Positions 42,941 to 52,400 of a DNA stretch of 64,000 bases are shown here, in pieces. Source of the stretch: Fibrella aquatilis (lineage in GTDB: Bacteria > Bacteroidota > Bacteroidia > Cytophagales > Spirosomataceae); contig NZ_JAFMYU010000018.1 of the NCBI RefSeq assembly GCF_017353255.1, positions 62,001-126,000 of the forward strand. The letters are read 5' to 3'. Position numbers and translations under genes: made by a program. Below the pieces are notes generated by a model that saw only the letters and a list, made by a program, of their open reading frames with translations, was not told where the DNA came from and made no database searches. The first letter of the stretch is position 1. Each line of letters begins with the position of its first letter.

Positions 42941-45900
42941 CTGCCCCACCACCGGGCCGTTGTTGCAGGCGCCAACCACCAATGTGCCTGCACGGGTGGG
43001 TAGGGCCAATAGCCGCCGCAGATCGCCGGTGAGGAAGAGGCCGCTTTGCTGGCCCGGCATGGGTACGAATTGACCTTTGCCCCGTCCCGTAAGTAGCAAT
43101 CCCCGTCCGGCATCGCAGCGGCCCTGCTGCGCGCGAAGGGGGTAATAGTTGCCTGCCAGCAGAATATCGGGGGTACCGTCGTGGGTGAAATCCTGTATTA
43201 TAAAGCCCTGAACAGTAGACAGTTGCGCCTCGGCAGGTAGGGCACGCAGCCGAAATTTTCCGCTGCCTAGATTCTCTAATAGGCAACTGCTGAGGGTATT
43301 GACGGTCAGTTCCCGCGCGTTGGCCAGCGCGTCGGCATCGAACATGGTCTCTGCGGTGGCTTTGGCGTAGTCGGCATAGCGGACGTACCGCTTGCGGAGG
43401 CCATTGATCTGATCGAGCAGTTCGTCGCGCGAGGCGAGGGGAATATGAGTGCCGCCAATGCGCTGGCACATGATGGGGTCTACGCGACCATCCTGGTTGA
43501 AGTCGGCCGACAAGAGCGTGAGGGTGGTGTCGCCGCGGGCTTTCCACTGCACGTTTTCGCCGAGGTTGCCAAGCAGAAAATCCACGTCGCCATCGCCGTC
43601 GAGGTCATGGGGCACAATGCACGTCCAGAGGCCCCCGGTCTGCGCCAGCCCCGCTGTTTGGGCATCGGCTTCGGTGAGTTTGCCCGCTTTGTTCCGAAAC
43701 AGCTTTACCGGCATCCAGTCGCCCACCAGCAGCAGGTCGGGGCGGCGGTCCTGATCAAGGTCGGTCCAGGTAGCGCCCGTCACCATGCCCGGCGTAAGGG
43801 TTTGCGCTATCGAAAAATGGGGCCTGCCGCCCGCCTGTCCGTCGTTTTTGAGCAGGTAGGAGGGGGCTGCCACCGAAAACTGCCCCGGTACGCCCCGCCC
43901 GCCCACAAACAGATCGAGGTCGCCGTCGGCATCATAATCTGCCGCCACCACGCAACTGCCGGGGCTGGTTTCGGCGGGTAGCGTGCCAGCAGGGGCCAAC
44001 GTAAACCGACCGCCGTTGTTGAGCCACAGTTGGTCCTGATAGGCCGGTGAACCGGGGGCATATTCGTTGCCGCCGCGCACCACATACAGGTCGGCATCAT
44101 GATCGCCGTCGGCATCGAAAAAGAGGGCGGCCACGGCGTCGGCGGGTGGGTTCATACCGGTTTCTACGGCGGGTAATGTGCTGGGCGGTGCGGGCGAAAA
44201 CTGACCGTTGCCCTGTTGCCAAAACAGCTGCGACGGTTGCCCCGTGGCCCCGCCCACAAACAGGTCGGTCAGGCCGTCGCCGTTCACGTCGGCGCTAGAC
44301 AGGGCGGGACCCTGCCGCGACAGCTGGTACGGAATGAGCGGCTCCTGCTTGAAATCGACGTAGGGGTTTTCGTGGTGAACAAACGAAATGCCCGCATCGT
44401 CTGGTGGCCCAAAAAGGCTATTCTGGGCCACCGATGAGGTTTTTTCGGGCGAAATTGCCTCCGACTGTTGTACCGTGAGGATCGTATTGGGTGCTACGTT
44501 TGGCATTACGCTCACCCGTCCGTCGGGCCAGCGCACGTTCACCTGAACAGGTTCCTTACCCGCGCCAAGCCCCACCGTCAGCACCGGTGCCACGGCCGAC
44601 TGGAAGCCCCGCGTGGGTATGAGTTCTTGAGTTTGTTGCAGACTACCCCGCGTAACCGTGACCAGTGCGCCCACCCCAAAACGGTTGCCGCCTTCGCCCG
44701 CCAGCCGGATGGTAAGGTGCTGATTAGCAAACTGTTGAGCAGCATTATTCTGGTAGATAGCTGCTGGGGCGTTGGTGTTGTTGATCACCAGGTCCAGGTC
44801 GCCGTCGTTGTCCAGATCAGCGTAGGCCGCCCCGGTCGATACCATCCCTTCGGCCAGGCCCCAACGCTGGGTAACGTCGTCGAAATGAAGGCCGTCGCGG
44901 TTGTGGAAAGCTACGTTGTCGGTGGGGGTGGCGGGGAGTTTGGCAATGAGGTCGGCGGTCGGCAGGTTTTTCATCCTGTCGGCGTCGGTAGCCACTGCTT
45001 TCCCCTGCGCCATGGCCTGCTCTTTGGCCGTTTCGACATCGTATTTCAGGAAATCGAGGCTCGTGAAATCGCGCGGAATACCGTTGGTGATGTACAGGTC
45101 TTTCCGCCCGTCGTTATCAAAATCGGCCAGCAGCGCCGACCAGCTCCAGTCCGTGTTCGATATGCCCGATAGCTGCCCCGTTTCGGAGAAAGAAGGCGCG
45201 GAGAGCGAAGAGCGAAGGGCGTGGGGCTGAGAGCTAGGGGCAGAGAGCGTGGAGTTAGCTATCCCCTGGCTCTCTGCTCTACGCTCTCTGCTCTTGTCTC
45301 CCCTGTTTAGTTGCAACATATTCCGCATGTGCTGGTAGCCGAAGCCGCTGTCGACCATGAGTTGCACGCGGTCGTATTCGTCGGGGCCTTTCAGCAATTT
45401 CTGGCGTTCCCACGAGGCGGGGAGCATGTCGGTGGTGACGATATCGGGCAGGCCGTCGTTGTTTACGTCGGCCACGTCGATGCCCATGGTGTTGCGCGAG
45501 AGGTGCGCAAAGGCCGATTTCGTGGCCTCGATGAAGTGGCCGTGCTCATCGTTGACGTAGAAATAGTCCTGCTCTTCGTAGTCGTTGCCCACATACAGGT
45601 CGGGCCACCCGTCGCCGGTCAGGTCGCTCACCGCCACTCCCAGCCCGAAGTTGATACCGCCCCCGTGAATGCCCGCCTCGTCGGAGACGTCAGTGAAGTG
45701 CCCCCCTTCGTTCCTATACAACCGATTCCCAAAATACGGATGACGCTGGTTGCGGAGTTTGTGGGTGTTGAAAAACGGCGAATAGAACATGTTGCCGTGG
45801 TTGACCAGAAACATATCCAGATCACCGTCGCGGTCGTAGTCGAAAAAGCTGGCCTGCGTAGAAAACGTGCCGGGGGCGTCGAGGCCGTATTCGGCAGCGC

Positions 45901-46399
45901 GTTCGGTGAAGGTGGGCACATCGCCGGGCTTTCGGCAGTTGTTGATAAACAGCTGGTTAGCTCGTGCTGCCGGGTCGCTGAGCGCCGAATAGCAGACGTA
46001 GATATCCAGCCAGCCATCGGCATTCACGTCGGCCATGGTTACGCCCGTTTTCCAGTGCCCACGCCGCCCGGCCGCGTGCGCGGTTTCGGTCACGTCATCA
46101 AACACCAGCGCCGTTTCGCCCGGTCCCTGTTTGGGGACTGATCGATTCAGGTACAATTTGTTATCGACTTGGTTGCCAGATAAATAGATGTCGGCCAGGC
46201 CGTCGTTGTTGAGATCGCCGGTGGCTACGCCGCCGCCGTTATACATGTACTCGTAAGCCAGAATGTTCTGGTCGGCGGTTTCGGTAACGGTGTTGGCAAA
46301 CGTAACGTGGGTGTCGGCAGCGTCGAGGGCCGTGAAGAGGGTTGGGGCGGTCTGTTGACAACCGGTCAGGAGCAGGGTCAGGAAAACGAAAGAGCGCAT
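42926..46399 (-). CDS. UnbV/ASPIC and FG-GAP/VCBS repeat lipoprotein, 1157 aa
   Basis: A large surface or periplasmic lipoprotein: signal MRSFVFLTLLLTGC with lipobox Cys14. It is followed by many VCBS/FG-GAP calcium-binding propeller repeats (ATGDLNNDGLADIYLSGN; ADFDNDGRKDLYITNG; DLDNDGDLDLVINN) and, near residue 620-650, the UnbV/ASPIC segment (VRWPDGRVSVMPNVAPNTILTVQQ). A second FG-GAP block (DVNGDGLTDLFVGGATG, SADFNQDGRVDP) follows. Such proteins often accompany SusCD genes in Bacteroidota. A Ser/Arg-rich in-frame insert of about 35 residues (near 366-402) interrupts a conserved stretch. Confidence 0.9.
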   Translation of the reverse strand: MRSFVFLTLLLTGCQQTAPTLFTALDAADTHVTFANTVTETADQNILAYEYMYNGGGVATGDLNNDGLADIYLSGNQVDNKLYLNRSVPKQGPGETALVFDDVTETAHAAGRRGHWKTGVTMADVNADGWLDIYVCYSALSDPAARANQLFINNCRKPGDVPTFTERAAEYGLDAPGTFSTQASFFDYDRDGDLDMFLVNHGNMFYSPFFNTHKLRNQRHPYFGNRLYRNEGGHFTDVSDEAGIHGGGINFGLGVAVSDLTGDGWPDLYVGNDYEEQDYFYVNDEHGHFIEATKSAFAHLSRNTMGIDVADVNNDGLPDIVTTDMLPASWERQKLLKGPDEYDRVQLMVDSGFGYQHMRNMLQLNRGDKSRERRAESQGIANSTLSAPSSQPHALRSSLSAPSFSETGQLSGISNTDWSWSALLADFDNDGRKDLYITNGIPRDFTSLDFLKYDVETAKEQAMAQGKAVATDADRMKNLPTADLIAKLPATPTDNVAFHNRDGLHFDDVTQRWGLAEGMVSTGAAYADLDNDGDLDLVINNTNAPAAIYQNNAAQQFANQHLTIRLAGEGGNRFGVGALVTVTRGSLQQTQELIPTRGFQSAVAPVLTVGLGAGKEPVQVNVRWPDGRVSVMPNVAPNTILTVQQSEAISPEKTSSVAQNSLFGPPDDAGISFVHHENPYVDFKQEPLIPYQLSRQGPALSSADVNGDGLTDLFVGGATGQPSQLFWQQGNGQFSPAPPSTLPAVETGMNPPADAVAALFFDADGDHDADLYVVRGGNEYAPGSPAYQDQLWLNNGGRFTLAPAGTLPAETSPGSCVVAADYDADGDLDLFVGGRGVPGQFSVAAPSYLLKNDGQAGGRPHFSIAQTLTPGMVTGATWTDLDQDRRPDLLLVGDWMPVKLFRNKAGKLTEADAQTAGLAQTGGLWTCIVPHDLDGDGDVDFLLGNLGENVQWKARGDTTLTLLSADFNQDGRVDPIMCQRIGGTHIPLASRDELLDQINGLRKRYVRYADYAKATAETMFDADALANARELTVNTLSSCLLENLGSGKFRLRALPAEAQLSTVQGFIIQDFTHDGTPDILLAGNYYPLRAQQGRCDAGRGLLLTGRGKGQFVPMPGQQSGLFLTGDLRRLLALPTRAGTLVVGACNNGPVVGQVNVQ
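45190..45300. repeat. Low-complexity palindromic insert within the UnbV gene
   Basis: On the plus strand GAGAGCGAAGAGCGAAGGGC is answered about 60 bases later by CTCTGCTCTACGCTCTCTGC, so the region can fold back on itself. It stays in frame in the 42926-46399 gene and adds Ser/Arg-rich residues (SRERRAESQG, SAPSSQPHALRSSLSAPS) between LQLNRG and SETGQLSGISNTDWSWS. Confidence 0.55.
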
Positions 46400-46463
46400 G
46401 GTTAAAAGTACAGTCTACGTCGACGCAGGTGTTATGTTGCGTCGGTAAAACGTGAAAGATCGT

Positions 46464-47674
46464 ATGCATTACCGTTTATTGTTGCTTGCCTGCCTGGCCC
46501 GGACGGTGTCGGCTCAGTCTATTGGCGGTGGTGAACTTAACCCCGGCATCTACACGAATCGGGCGGCGTTGGCGCGGTTTCAGCAGGCTCGGGTGGGCGT
46601 GAGCATCCACTGGGGGCCAAACGTAACTGGTGGCCGCGAGATCAGCTGGTCGCGCGGAAAGGAGACGCCCAAGGCAGTTTATGATGCTTATTATCAGTCG
46701 TTTAACCCAACGCGTTATAACGCCGACGAGTGGGCGAAGCTGTTTACCGACTTTGGGGTAAAGTATGTCGTATTCACCACCAAAACTCCACCCTCGACTG
46801 GTATCATCCCGACTACCAGCCTTATGGGCACGGTGGCCCCGGCAACCTGTTTCCCCGGCAGGCCGACACCCCCAACCTGAACCGCTATTGGATACACGCC
46901 CGCAATCAGTTGCGCGAGTTGGTCAACGATTACCACACGCAGATCATCCAGTTCGACGGCGACTGGGACAGCACCTGGACCCACGAAGTAGGGAGCCATA
47001 TGTATGTCTACCTGCGGAAGCTCAACGACAGCCTGCTCATCAACAACCGCACCGACAAAAGCCGTTATCCGCCCCCGCCCCACAAAACCAAAGGCCCCTG
47101 GCGCGCCGACCTCTTTGCCGGCGATTTTGAAGAGCGCGAGCGGATCACGACAAATTTCGAGGCTGTTCAGCCCGACGCGCTGGGTAAGTCGCCCTACCCC
47201 TGGCAGGCCTGGGTCACCCTCGACCGGTCGCAATGGTCCTGGAAACCGGCGTTTACGTTTATGAGTGCTCAGGAACTGGTCGTTGACCTGCTCCGCACCG
47301 TTGGCGATGGCGGCAATTACCTCATCAACGTTGGCCCCCGCCCCGACGGCCGCTTTGAACCCGAAGCCGAAAAGACCCTGCGCGAGGCGGGCAAATGGGT
47401 GAAAAAATACGCCTCGGCCATCTACGGTACCGACGGTGGCCCTTTTGTACAGGAGGGGTCGTTTACGAGCACAAAACGGGGCAAAACCATCCATCTTTTT
47501 GTCTACAACCCCGCCCTCGGCACCATCACCCTGCCCACGGAAACCCTCCGCATCAAAGCCATTCGCAACGAGGCGCAGCAGCCGGTGCCATTTACGCAAC
47601 AGGGAAAGCAGACGGTAATCACCCTCCGCACCCGCGCCCCGTTTTTGCAAAAACTAACTATTGACGTTCAGTAA
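46464..47674 (+). pseudogene. GH29 alpha-L-fucosidase broken by internal deletion/frameshift
   Basis: Two frames together make one GH29 enzyme. The first (46464-46880) has signal peptide MHYRLLLLACLARTVSAQ, then FQQARVGVSIHWGPNVTGGREISWSRGKE and ends properly aligned at FGVKYVVFTTK. The second (+2 frame) takes over at about 46788 with STLDWYHPDYQPYGHGG and continues to LQKLTIDVQ at 47674. It includes the nucleophile region IIQFDGDWDS and the C-terminal beta domain. The expected middle stretch after VVFTTK (HHDGF through the next helix to GLYYS, roughly 45 residues) is missing, and the lost length is not a multiple of 3. The enzyme should be inactive unless assembly error explains it. Confidence 0.83.
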
Positions 47675-47685
47675 CGGTTGACCCT

Positions 47686-48228
47686 ATGGACAACGAGACC
47701 CATTTCCGGGGTATATACCGAATCGATTCAGCGCGATTAATCGACTATGATTACGGGTCAAATGGTATCTATTTCGTCACGATCTGCACGCGTAACCGGG
47801 CCTGTTTTTTCGGCGATATTGAGGAAGGGCCAACTGGTCATTTCCTGAACCCAACGTGCCTTGGTCAGCAGGCGATTGATTGTTGGCTGGCCATCCCGGA
47901 TCATTTTCCGTTTGTCATTCTAGACGAATTTCAGGTCATGCCTAACCATATACATGGCCTGCTATGGATTGATAAGCCGGATTATGACGACTGGCAGCCA
48001 AATGCCTTTGGCCCACAGAGTAAAAACCTCGCCTCGATCCTGCGGGGTTATAAAATCGGTGTGACTAAATATGCCACTAATGAAGGCATTGATTTCGGCT
48101 GGCAACCCCGCTTCCATGACCGCGTGGTTCGCGACGCCAACGAATTAGCCCGCATCCGCCACTACATTGTGCAGAACCCCGCCAACTGGAAGCGCGACAA
48201 AAATAATCTGGATGGTTTGTTCATGTAG
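47686..48228 (+). CDS. RAYT: REP-associated tyrosine transposase (Y1/HUH)
   Basis: A 180-aa single-domain HUH nuclease of the IS200/RAYT type. The HUH pair is HIH (residues 88-90) in QVMPNHIHGLLW, the usual start is GIYFVTICTRNRACFFG, and the nucleophile Tyr is probably Tyr122 or Tyr129 in SILRGYKIGVTKYA. The end (FHDRVVRDANELARIRHYIVQNPANWKRDK) is highly typical of RAYTs. RAYTs cut at hairpins with a GTAG-type tetranucleotide foot; such hairpins follow directly downstream. It is 11 bases past the fucosidase pseudogene. Confidence 0.93.
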   Translation: MDNETHFRGIYRIDSARLIDYDYGSNGIYFVTICTRNRACFFGDIEEGPTGHFLNPTCLGQQAIDCWLAIPDHFPFVILDEFQVMPNHIHGLLWIDKPDYDDWQPNAFGPQSKNLASILRGYKIGVTKYATNEGIDFGWQPRFHDRVVRDANELARIRHYIVQNPANWKRDKNNLDGLFM

Positions 48229-48463
48229 GTGTGTGCTTGTATTGCTGACGCGCGTGGGCTGACGCCTGTAGAGACCGGTCCGCCGGATGGTTACGCCGCC
48301 GGATGGTACGCCGATAAATGATTTTACCCGTCCAAATATCCACGTTGATTGCTGACTCAGGCGTATTGCTGACGCGTGTGTAGAGACGCAAAATCTTGCG
48401 TCTCTACGGACCCGGACGGTTTTTGCACCACCCATAGGGGAAAAAATCTTGATAATCAGCGCA

Positions 48464-48507
48464 TTGCTGACGCACGTGTAGAGACGCAAGATTTTGCGTC
48501 TCTACGG
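48464..48507. repeat. REP copy identical to 61274-61317; left flank of the defence island
   Basis: 44 bases starting TTGCTGACGCACGTGTAGAG, identical to 61274-61317 in the same orientation. The hairpin proper is 48478-48505. No third copy of this exact version was seen between them. Confidence 0.9.
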
Positions 48508-48544
48508 GGCGGCACATTCCCCAGCGCGGGGGCAGAAAAGGCCG

Positions 48545-48552
48545 TAGATTTG
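48545..48552 (+). promoter_or_regulatory. -7-type promoter motif of the Ssp-like operon
   Basis: TAGATTTG matches TAnnTTTG exactly, 26 bases before the DUF4007 gene start and between the right-hand REP copy and the coding region. It suggests that the operon carries its own promoter on the island. Confidence 0.5.
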
Positions 48553-48577
48553 GGTAATTGATCTACCCGTAACACCT

Positions 48578-49471
48578 ATGGTTTTTCTAGCACCTCCTCC
48601 GCCCAAACTATCTTTTTCTGGCCACGACTCGTTCCAATGCCGGGGATTATGGCTCAAGAAAGGCTTCGATTTTCTGGAGGCAGGCAACTCGTTTACTAGC
48701 GAAGAGGCGGTGATGAAGCTTGGTGTGGGCAAAAATATGGTCAACGCTATTCGGTATTGGCTTCGGGCTTTTGGCTTGACCAAAGACGGCGACCGCCCCA
48801 CCGACCTTGCCCGTAAACTGCTCAACGATACTAACGGGTGGGACCCGTACTTGGAAGACAAAGCCTCACTGTGGCTGTTGCACTTCGAACTCGTTCGCTA
48901 CCAACGCGCCTCTACCTACCACCTGATTTTTAATGGGCTTCGGCGCGATAAGATTGAGTTTACTAAAACGCATTTCTTCACCTACGCCACCCGGCAGGCC
49001 GCCTCGCAGGGCGAATCGACAAACGAAAACACGGTGAAGGCCGATTTTGAGGTCTTCACGAAGATGTACACCCGCACGGAGGCACAGCAGAAAGATCGTG
49101 ATGAGAGTTCATCAGGGCTACTGACCGACCTTGCTCTTGTGCAGTCGTTTCGTCGGCCTAAGCAGGAAGAATACTACAGCATTATCAACGACGACCGGCC
49201 TGATTTGCCCGACGAAGTGCTACTGTACGGTATGCTGAGGCAGATGGACTCGTTTTCGATGTCTGTCAACTTCAACACGCTGCTGTCAGACGATTTTCAG
49301 GTTGGGACCGTCTTTGCGCTGAATTCGTCGGGGTTGTATGCTAAGCTGGAGCGCATTGCCGCAAACCGCGATAACCACGCTGTGTTCAGCGATCAGGCGG
49401 GAATCCGCGAACTGTCATTTACCAAACGCCTCGACCCTCCCACCGTTTTAGCTACTTACTATGCCCGCTAA
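48578..49471 (+). CDS. sspB: DUF4007 protein, SspB-like phosphorothioation component
   Basis: A 297-aa protein. The N terminus has PKLSFSGHDSFQCRGLWLKKGFDFLE, then a helix-turn-helix-like segment (SEEAVMKLGVGKNMVNAIRYWLRAFGL, about 41-67) and an ILxLDLxx-free helical/beta body with NDTNGWDPYLEDKASLWLLHFELV. This is the DUF4007 pattern; in single-strand phosphorothioation (Ssp) systems SspB of this family is the nickase that opens the modification site. It overlaps the next gene by 11 bases. The symbol rests on family memory and neighbours (SspC-, SspD-like), not on a search. Confidence 0.75.
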   Translation: MVFLAPPPPKLSFSGHDSFQCRGLWLKKGFDFLEAGNSFTSEEAVMKLGVGKNMVNAIRYWLRAFGLTKDGDRPTDLARKLLNDTNGWDPYLEDKASLWLLHFELVRYQRASTYHLIFNGLRRDKIEFTKTHFFTYATRQAASQGESTNENTVKADFEVFTKMYTRTEAQQKDRDESSSGLLTDLALVQSFRRPKQEEYYSIINDDRPDLPDEVLLYGMLRQMDSFSMSVNFNTLLSDDFQVGTVFALNSSGLYAKLERIAANRDNHAVFSDQAGIRELSFTKRLDPPTVLATYYAR

Positions 49472-52400
49472 TACGTACACCCCGTCGGTCAACATCATTC
49501 GTGATGCCAACCGCCCGTTGGTTTATTACCCCACGCCGAACGCCATGCGGGTGGTGAGTCAGATTGCCAATGATTTCAAGCAGGGGCAACGGGCATTCAA
49601 CGTCATTGGGGCCTACGGCACGGGTAAATCGTCGTTGCTGTGGGCGTTGGAACAAAGCCTGCGGGCTGCCACCGAGCCGGACCGCAAACGCTTTTTCGAC
49701 GTTAACCTGCTACCTGACGCCGCCGTTGACGTGGTGAACGTGGTGGGTGAGTACGCCTCAATCATCGAAACGATAGCCAACCGCTTTGGGGCCGAAGACA
49801 CGCAGACGGATCACGTGTTGCAAGCGATTTATGACCGCTACCATGACCTCGGCAAGCAGTACCCGACGCGGCAACCGCTGTTGATGTTGGTGGTCGATGA
49901 GTTTGGTAAGTTCCTGGAATATGCCGTCAAGCACGAACCGGAACAGGAACTGTATTTTGTGCAGCGGTTGGCCGAGTTTGCCAACGATACCAAGCACAAT
50001 ATCTGCTTGGTTACGACGGTCCACCAAAATACCGACGCCTACGCCTCAAAACTGAGCGAGGCGCAACGGAAAGAGTGGACAAAGGTGAAGGGTCGGCTGC
50101 GCGAAATCACGTTCAACGAGCCGGTCGAGCAGTTGTTATTCCTGGCGGGCGAACACCTCGCTAATCGCGCCGAGATCGCTAACCGGTCCGCCGGCGCGGT
50201 ACCTGGAAAGGCACAGGTGAAGGCCGTGCTGAAACTGGCGCAGAGTAGCAAAGCACTGTCGCTCGATAAATCACAGGCCACTGACATTGCGGCTAAACTG
50301 TCGCCGCTTGATCCACTGAGTGCCAGTACATTAGCCTTGGCTCTGCAACGCTACGGACAAAACGAACGGTCGTTATTTTCATTCCTGGAGTCGACCGATC
50401 ACACAGGGTTGAGCCGGATACGACTATCGGAGGAGAATCCATTTTACAACGTCGCCAACGTAGTTGATTACCTGACGTTCAACTTCTACGCGTACCTGAG
50501 CACCAATACCAACCCGGACTACATTGCCTGGCGGGGTATTCGAATGACGCTGGAGAAGGTAGAAGGGCAGTTTGGTACTGCTGCCGAGCCGTATGAGAAG
50601 CTGGTGAAGACGGTAGGGCTGTTAGCGATTTTCATGCCCCACTCAGCCACGCTCGACAAGGCGTTTTTGGTGCAGTATGCCCAATGGTGTTTAGGTATCC
50701 TGGATGCCGAGCAGCGCATTGGCGAACTGGAAACGTGGAACATCATCAAGTACCGCAACTACCGGGGCCGCTACATATTGAATGAAGGCTCTGACCTCGA
50801 CGTGCAGGTTGAGTTGAGCCGGGCGGGTAACGACGTTGATCAGGTACGCGACGTGGCAACGCTTTTGCAGCGGTATTATCAACTGCCGCCGGTGATGGCA
50901 AAGCGTGACGCTTACCGCACCGGAACGCCCCGCGTGTTTGAGTACTGGATTTCAGAACGCCCCCTCGCCAAGGTGCCGGAAGGTGAAATTGACGGATATA
51001 TCAACCTGATTTTCACGGAATACTTGTCTCTCGAAGACATCCGGGCGCAGGTAGCGGGTGAGCGGGAGGCAATCCTGTACGTGTATTATCAACACACCGT
51101 CGAGATCCGCGATCACTTGTTTGGGATGGAGAAGACCAAGCTCGTGATGGAGCGACACGACGAAGACAAGGTGGCGCTGCGCGAACTGGAGCAGATTTTG
51201 GAACACCAAACCAAGCTGCTGAATCACCTGATCTTGGACGGCCTGTTTGAGCCGAAAAAGGTAACGTGGTTATTTCAGGGTGAAACAAAAACCGTAGCAA
51301 GTCCCCGCGAACTGAATCAACTGCTCTCGGAGGTTTGCGAAGCCGTTTATGAAGAAGCCCCTGTCTTCCGTAACGAGCTAGTGAATCGCCACAAGTACGC
51401 TTCGTCGATTGGGTTGGCGAAACGCAATTACCTGAAAGCGATGGTAGAACAGTGGGGAGAGCCGGACTTGGGCTTTAGCAAAGACCTGTTCCCGCCCGAA
51501 AAGACAATCTTCCTGACGCTGTTGGCCCAAAACGGCCTGTATGACACGTTCCGTACTGACCGCGTCTCCGGCGACTACGTACCCACTACCCCGACGCTGA
51601 CGCCCGGCTCTACGTTTGAGCCACTGTGGAAAAAATCGGGTGACTTTATCGACTCGGCAAAGCAGGGGCGGCGGTCGGTGGCCGAATTTGTGGAGACGCT
51701 GAACAAACGCCCGCTGAAACTAAAGCAAGGCCTAATTGAGTTTTGGGTGCCTACGTACCTGTTGTTGCGGCGCGACGATTATGCCTTCTTTGAAGATGGT
51801 ATCTACGTACCCAACCTGTCGTGGGAAACGCTTGAGCTGATTCTGAAAGACCCGAAACGGTATGCGATCAAGACATTCGGGGTAGATGGATTGCGGTTGA
51901 ACCTGTTGAACGAATACCGGCATTTGTTTCAGCAAACTGCCGAACTACGGTTTAGCAATCAGTCATTTATCGAGACGATCAAGCCTTTGCTGACGTTCTA
52001 CCGCGACTTGCCCGACTACGCCAAGCACACCAAACGCCTGAGCCGCGAGGCCGTGGCGGTGCGGTTGGCAATCGAGAAATCGCAGGAGCCGGAGAAGACG
52101 TTTTTTGAGGACTTGCCAACGGCCCTCGGCTACACCGCCGACGAACTGCAAACCGTACCCGACCGCTTTGTGGCCTTCGTTACCGGCCTGCAAGATGCCG
52201 TGCAAGACATCCGAACGGCCTACGACGGGCTGATTGGCCGGTTTGAAGCGTTTCTGCTGACCGAATTTTTGGGCGAAAAGGCAGACTTTGCTGTGTATCA
52301 GGCCCGCCTACAGAACCGGTTTACCAACGTACCCGACGACCTGCTGCAACCCCCACAACGCACGTTCCTGAGCCGGTTGCGGTCGCAACTCGATGACCGC

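Larger units (their letters stand above)
48229..48577. repeat. REP-like hairpin array downstream of the RAYT gene
   Basis: About 350 bases without a gene, filled with REP-type elements. Full copies lie at 48366-48409 and 48464-48507, each with the head TTGCTGACGC followed by a hairpin with 12-base arms starting GTAGAGACGCAA. A partial copy is at about 48242-48276 (TGACGCCTGTAGAGACC), and two tandem GCCGGATGGTacgcc-like units lie at about 48283-48310. Loops of the two full copies are GATT and AATC, that is, inverted relative to each other. GTAG at the hairpin foot agrees with RAYT recognition. Confidence 0.85.

Noticed and set aside
45311-46141. 276-codon open frame on the plus strand
   Set aside because: Antisense to the UnbV/VCBS gene; no start context or protein motif.
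48229-48577. Possible CRISPR array from the repeated hairpin units
   Set aside because: Units are few, unevenly spaced and palindromic with a RAYT gene beside them; no cas genes and no equal-length spacers. REP elements explain them.
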